From an uncultured Bacteroidia bacterium (lineage in GTDB: Bacteria; Bacteroidota; Bacteroidia; Bacteroidales; Prolixibacteraceae), in contig CAIVMQ010000085.1 of NCBI GenBank assembly GCA_903907075.1, positions 22,225-86,224 on the forward strand: DNA of 64,000 bases. Direction: 5' to 3'. The first letter of the stretch is position 1. Every line of letters begins with the position of its first letter. The notes under the pieces were generated by a model. That model was not told the origin of the DNA, made no database searches, and was given only the letters and a program-made list of their open reading frames with translations. Positions 61,642 to 64,000 of the stretch are shown piece by piece. The position numbers were made by a program, and so were the translations under genes.

Positions 61642-63903
61642 TTAGTTAATCTCTTCCTGAGAATCGATAATTTTAATTTTTTCTTTTAAATAATCAATCT
61701 GAACTTTTATCTTATCAATCTGAATATTGACTCCATCAATAAGTGCTTGTGCCCCTTTGCTCGATCCGAAGAATCCTACATTATTGGCTAGAGTATTTAT
61801 ATCATTTTCAAGTTGTTTAAGATGTTGCGCACATCGATCGCGTTCCATGTTTATTTTCGACCATCCACGTTGCGATGCCAAGTGCTCAATTTTAGACTTA
61901 AATTTATAGAGCCCCATATCCTGATCATCTAATTTAAGCTGATCAAAGAATCCATCAATTAAACCATGATAACGAGCTTGTAATTCCTCCTTTTTACGGA
62001 ATGGAACAAAACCTATTTCGGACCACCGATCCTGAAATTTCTTAAGACTATCGATATCCTCTTTTGCATTACCTGTCGCTTTAAAAGCTTCTATCTCCTC
62101 GATAAGTGCTTTCTTCGCTTTATAATTATCATCCTGATCACCGGTAACTCCAGAGAAATGAGTTGTTTTACGACTAAAAAACTCATCGCAAGCACTTCTG
62201 AATCGTTTCCAGATCAATTCAGATTGTTTACGAGGGACCGGTCCAACTTCTTTCCATCTCTTTTGAAGTCCAATCAACTTATCCGTTGTTGCTTTCCAAT
62301 CATCGGTCTCTTTTAATTTCTCCGCTTGATCGCAGATGTCCAATTTAAGAGCCAAATTTTTATTCAGTTGATCTTTACTTTTATTCCAAAAGTTACGTTT
62401 ATTTTGGAAGAATGCATCATTGGCTGCTCTAAAACGCTCCCAAACTTTAGCATTCTCCTTGCGAGGACCAAATCCTGAGTTTTTCCAAGATTCTTGCAAG
62501 GTAATAACCTTTTCAGTGACGTCGTTCCATTCGCGTGGATTTTCCGAAGTGAATTCACAATATTGTTCAGCCAATTCGCAAAGTTCCACCTTTTTCTGTA
62601 ATTGTTCTTTTTGCGTCGATCTTTCTTGCTCGAAGAAATGCTGATAACGCTTGTTAATTACAGTAGTAGCTGATTTAAACCGCTCCCAAAGCTCTTGTTT
62701 ATTCTCACGAGGGACAGGCCCAATTTCGCGCCACGATTCATGCAGTTTCTGAAGCTCCCTAAATGTAGATAATGCCTCTGCCTCTGCAGCAACGGCAAGT
62801 TCTTCTGCCTTTAAACAAAGCTTCGATTTTTCATCCATGTTTCTGCGCAGATCTAAATCACGAAGTTCACGGTTGATTTTTACAAAGTCATAAAATAACT
62901 CTACATTATAGTGATAATTCTCCCATAGATCTTTAACCTTCGTTTGAGGAACCTGACCAATTCCTTTCCACTTATCCTGAAGATTATTAAACTCCTGAAA
63001 AGTCATATTAATTGACTCTTCACTATTTATTAGTGATTTAATCTCATCTATTATTGCAAGCTTCCTATGGTAATTTTCTTCTTTTAAAGCATCTTGTTTT
63101 TTATTTAATTCGGCCCGAAGATTCTTATATTCCCTTAGTAAGTCTTTTAATTCTGCTTCAAATGGATCATCCTGAGGCTCAAATAACTCCTCCTCATTTC
63201 CTTCTGAAGTAAACGCTAATTTCTGCTCCTGAATATCACTGTTTCGAATCTTATAAAAACAACCTTTAATAGCTTCAGCATGAGGCCTTATCTCCTCAGC
63301 AGTTCCTTCAGACAATATCTTCCGTAAGGTATTAACCAATTGTATTTTACTATAAGAAGAATAATCATGAATTGGTATAGCATGCCCATCAGGTTCATGC
63401 TCGCTAAATAGATCATCATCTTCCTCCGTGTCGTCGGTTACCTGAACTATCTGATCAATCAAAGTGGTCTCTGCTGTGCCTGAAACTTCTTGAACAGGAA
63501 TAGGAATACTCCTCTTAGCATTTGAAGTTACTTTTACGATAGGCAATTCACTTGATTCTTTAACTTTCTTTACCGCAGAAGGTTTTACTGCTTTCACCTT
63601 TGCCTTCTCTTCGGCTGCTGAAGAAATCTTTGAAGTTTTTGATTTTAATGCAGCTTTTACTGCCGGAACTTCATCCACTTTTTTCGATTTTGCAACCTTA
63701 GTGGTACTTTTCGCCTTAACATCTTTTTTTACCGTATCAATTACAGACTCAGACAATTTATCAGCAGCTTTTTTCTCCTTAACAGATCCTTTACGAGCAG
63801 TATCTTTTTTTAGGGGAGTATCCTCAAGAGGTGTAACCACATCATTAGTCAGTAAATCTACCTTTTGTGAAGGTGTACTTTTTTTCAATTCGTTAGATTC
63901 CAT
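61642..63903 (-). CDS. DUF349 repeat protein with long basic/acidic N-terminal tail
   Basis: I start at ATG 63903 (753 residues); a TTG at 63909 is unlikely. The first 150 residues or so are Lys/Ala/Ser/Glu-rich and probably disordered, followed by an acidic patch (DDTEEDDDLFSEHEPD). From about 290 there are five DUF349 helical repeats, marked by WKGIGQVP, WREIGPVP, WKNSGFGP, WKEVGPVP and WSEIGFVP, each near a downstream (L/V)W.(R/N)(F/Y) block. The end is coiled-coil-like. This domain is widespread in Bacteroidota and Actinobacteria without a settled function; nucleic-acid or ribosome binding has been suggested. Ends at a strong terminator. Confidence 0.9.
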   Translation of the reverse strand: MESNELKKSTPSQKVDLLTNDVVTPLEDTPLKKDTARKGSVKEKKAADKLSESVIDTVKKDVKAKSTTKVAKSKKVDEVPAVKAALKSKTSKISSAAEEKAKVKAVKPSAVKKVKESSELPIVKVTSNAKRSIPIPVQEVSGTAETTLIDQIVQVTDDTEEDDDLFSEHEPDGHAIPIHDYSSYSKIQLVNTLRKILSEGTAEEIRPHAEAIKGCFYKIRNSDIQEQKLAFTSEGNEEELFEPQDDPFEAELKDLLREYKNLRAELNKKQDALKEENYHRKLAIIDEIKSLINSEESINMTFQEFNNLQDKWKGIGQVPQTKVKDLWENYHYNVELFYDFVKINRELRDLDLRRNMDEKSKLCLKAEELAVAAEAEALSTFRELQKLHESWREIGPVPRENKQELWERFKSATTVINKRYQHFFEQERSTQKEQLQKKVELCELAEQYCEFTSENPREWNDVTEKVITLQESWKNSGFGPRKENAKVWERFRAANDAFFQNKRNFWNKSKDQLNKNLALKLDICDQAEKLKETDDWKATTDKLIGLQKRWKEVGPVPRKQSELIWKRFRSACDEFFSRKTTHFSGVTGDQDDNYKAKKALIEEIEAFKATGNAKEDIDSLKKFQDRWSEIGFVPFRKKEELQARYHGLIDGFFDQLKLDDQDMGLYKFKSKIEHLASQRGWSKINMERDRCAQHLKQLENDINTLANNVGFFGSSKGAQALIDGVNIQIDKIKVQIDYLKEKIKIIDSQEEIN

Positions 63904-64000
63904 CTGCAATTTCGTTACGGCGATTAAGCCAGGATGTATACAAGATTATTTTTCACGAAAATAGATATTTACAAGCTAATCCTCAACTTATTCGAAAACA
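63904..64000. other. Upstream region of the DUF349 gene
   Basis: The last 97 bases of the window lie upstream of the DUF349 start. I see AT-rich sequence and no exact TAnnTTTG box, no further gene and no RNA. Confidence 0.4.

Noticed and set aside
63701..63964. An 87-codon plus-strand frame over the DUF349 gene start
   Set aside because: It is antisense to the Lys/Ala-rich tail, whose biased composition creates long empty frames.

Overview
This 64 kb window is a stretch of chromosome from an AT-rich member of the Bacteroidota, probably class Bacteroidia or a close relative. The evidence is a long-form NusB in a nusB-DUF1573-yajC-ybbR-coaE cluster, TAnnTTTG-type -7 promoter boxes, SusC/BtuB-style outer-membrane receptors, many Bacteroidota-type lipoproteins, a five-repeat DUF349 protein, and very few Shine-Dalgarno sequences. 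I see no insertion sequence, prophage, integrase, CRISPR array or rRNA. The window reads as stable core chromosome with a few accessory metabolic clusters. Genes lie on both strands in short operons, several separated by clear hairpin terminators.

Layout. 1-4.7 kb: a truncated TonB-dependent receptor, a GH109-like secreted oxidoreductase-fold glycosidase, a membrane zinc peptidase, a small Lys-rich secreted protein, a DUF502 membrane protein and a possible decayed gene. 4.8-6.4 kb: pabB and pabC for p-aminobenzoate. 6.6-10.0 kb: a probable operon of two haem-binding lipoproteins, a DUF5777-like beta-barrel, a YceI protein and an OB-fold membrane protein. 10.1-16.4 kb: an outer-membrane protein, a three-gene RND efflux system and tRNA-Arg(CCG). 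16.5-22.0 kb: HD hydrolase, exonuclease/GIY-YIG fusion, photolyase, threonine aldolase, rhomboid protease. 22.1-27.1 kb: the nusB-coaE housekeeping cluster, a TerB/DnaJ protein and a beta-barrel protein. 27.1-35.7 kb: mostly minus-strand genes (PP2C-type phosphatase, fabG, Ste24-type protease, lipoprotein, tandem universal stress protein, pepD). 35.9-40.5 kb: a cobalamin riboswitch followed by a surface lipoprotein, a BtuB-type receptor and a BtuG-like beta-propeller lipoprotein, forming a vitamin B12 uptake operon. 40.5-42.2 kb: PAP2 phosphatase, YwbE, ribH.

42.5-57.7 kb is the most striking region. It holds, on one strand, a fused branched-chain 2-oxoacid dehydrogenase E1, methylcrotonyl-CoA carboxylase beta, a methylglutaconyl-CoA hydratase candidate, the biotin carboxylase/BCCP subunit and an acyl-CoA dehydrogenase. 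These are followed directly by type 2 IPP isomerase, class II HMG-CoA reductase, a phosphomevalonate-kinase-like GHMP kinase, diphosphomevalonate decarboxylase and mevalonate kinase, then lipoyl synthase, a flavin reductase and a tiny cysteine-rich protein. Read as a pathway, leucine would be degraded to HMG-CoA and the HMG-CoA passed into isoprenoid synthesis. Neither HMG-CoA synthase nor HMG-CoA lyase is present in the window.

57.9-63.9 kb: yidC, pyrG and a DUF349 protein on the minus strand. Functions are assigned from motifs and protein-family knowledge read by eye. No database search was possible.
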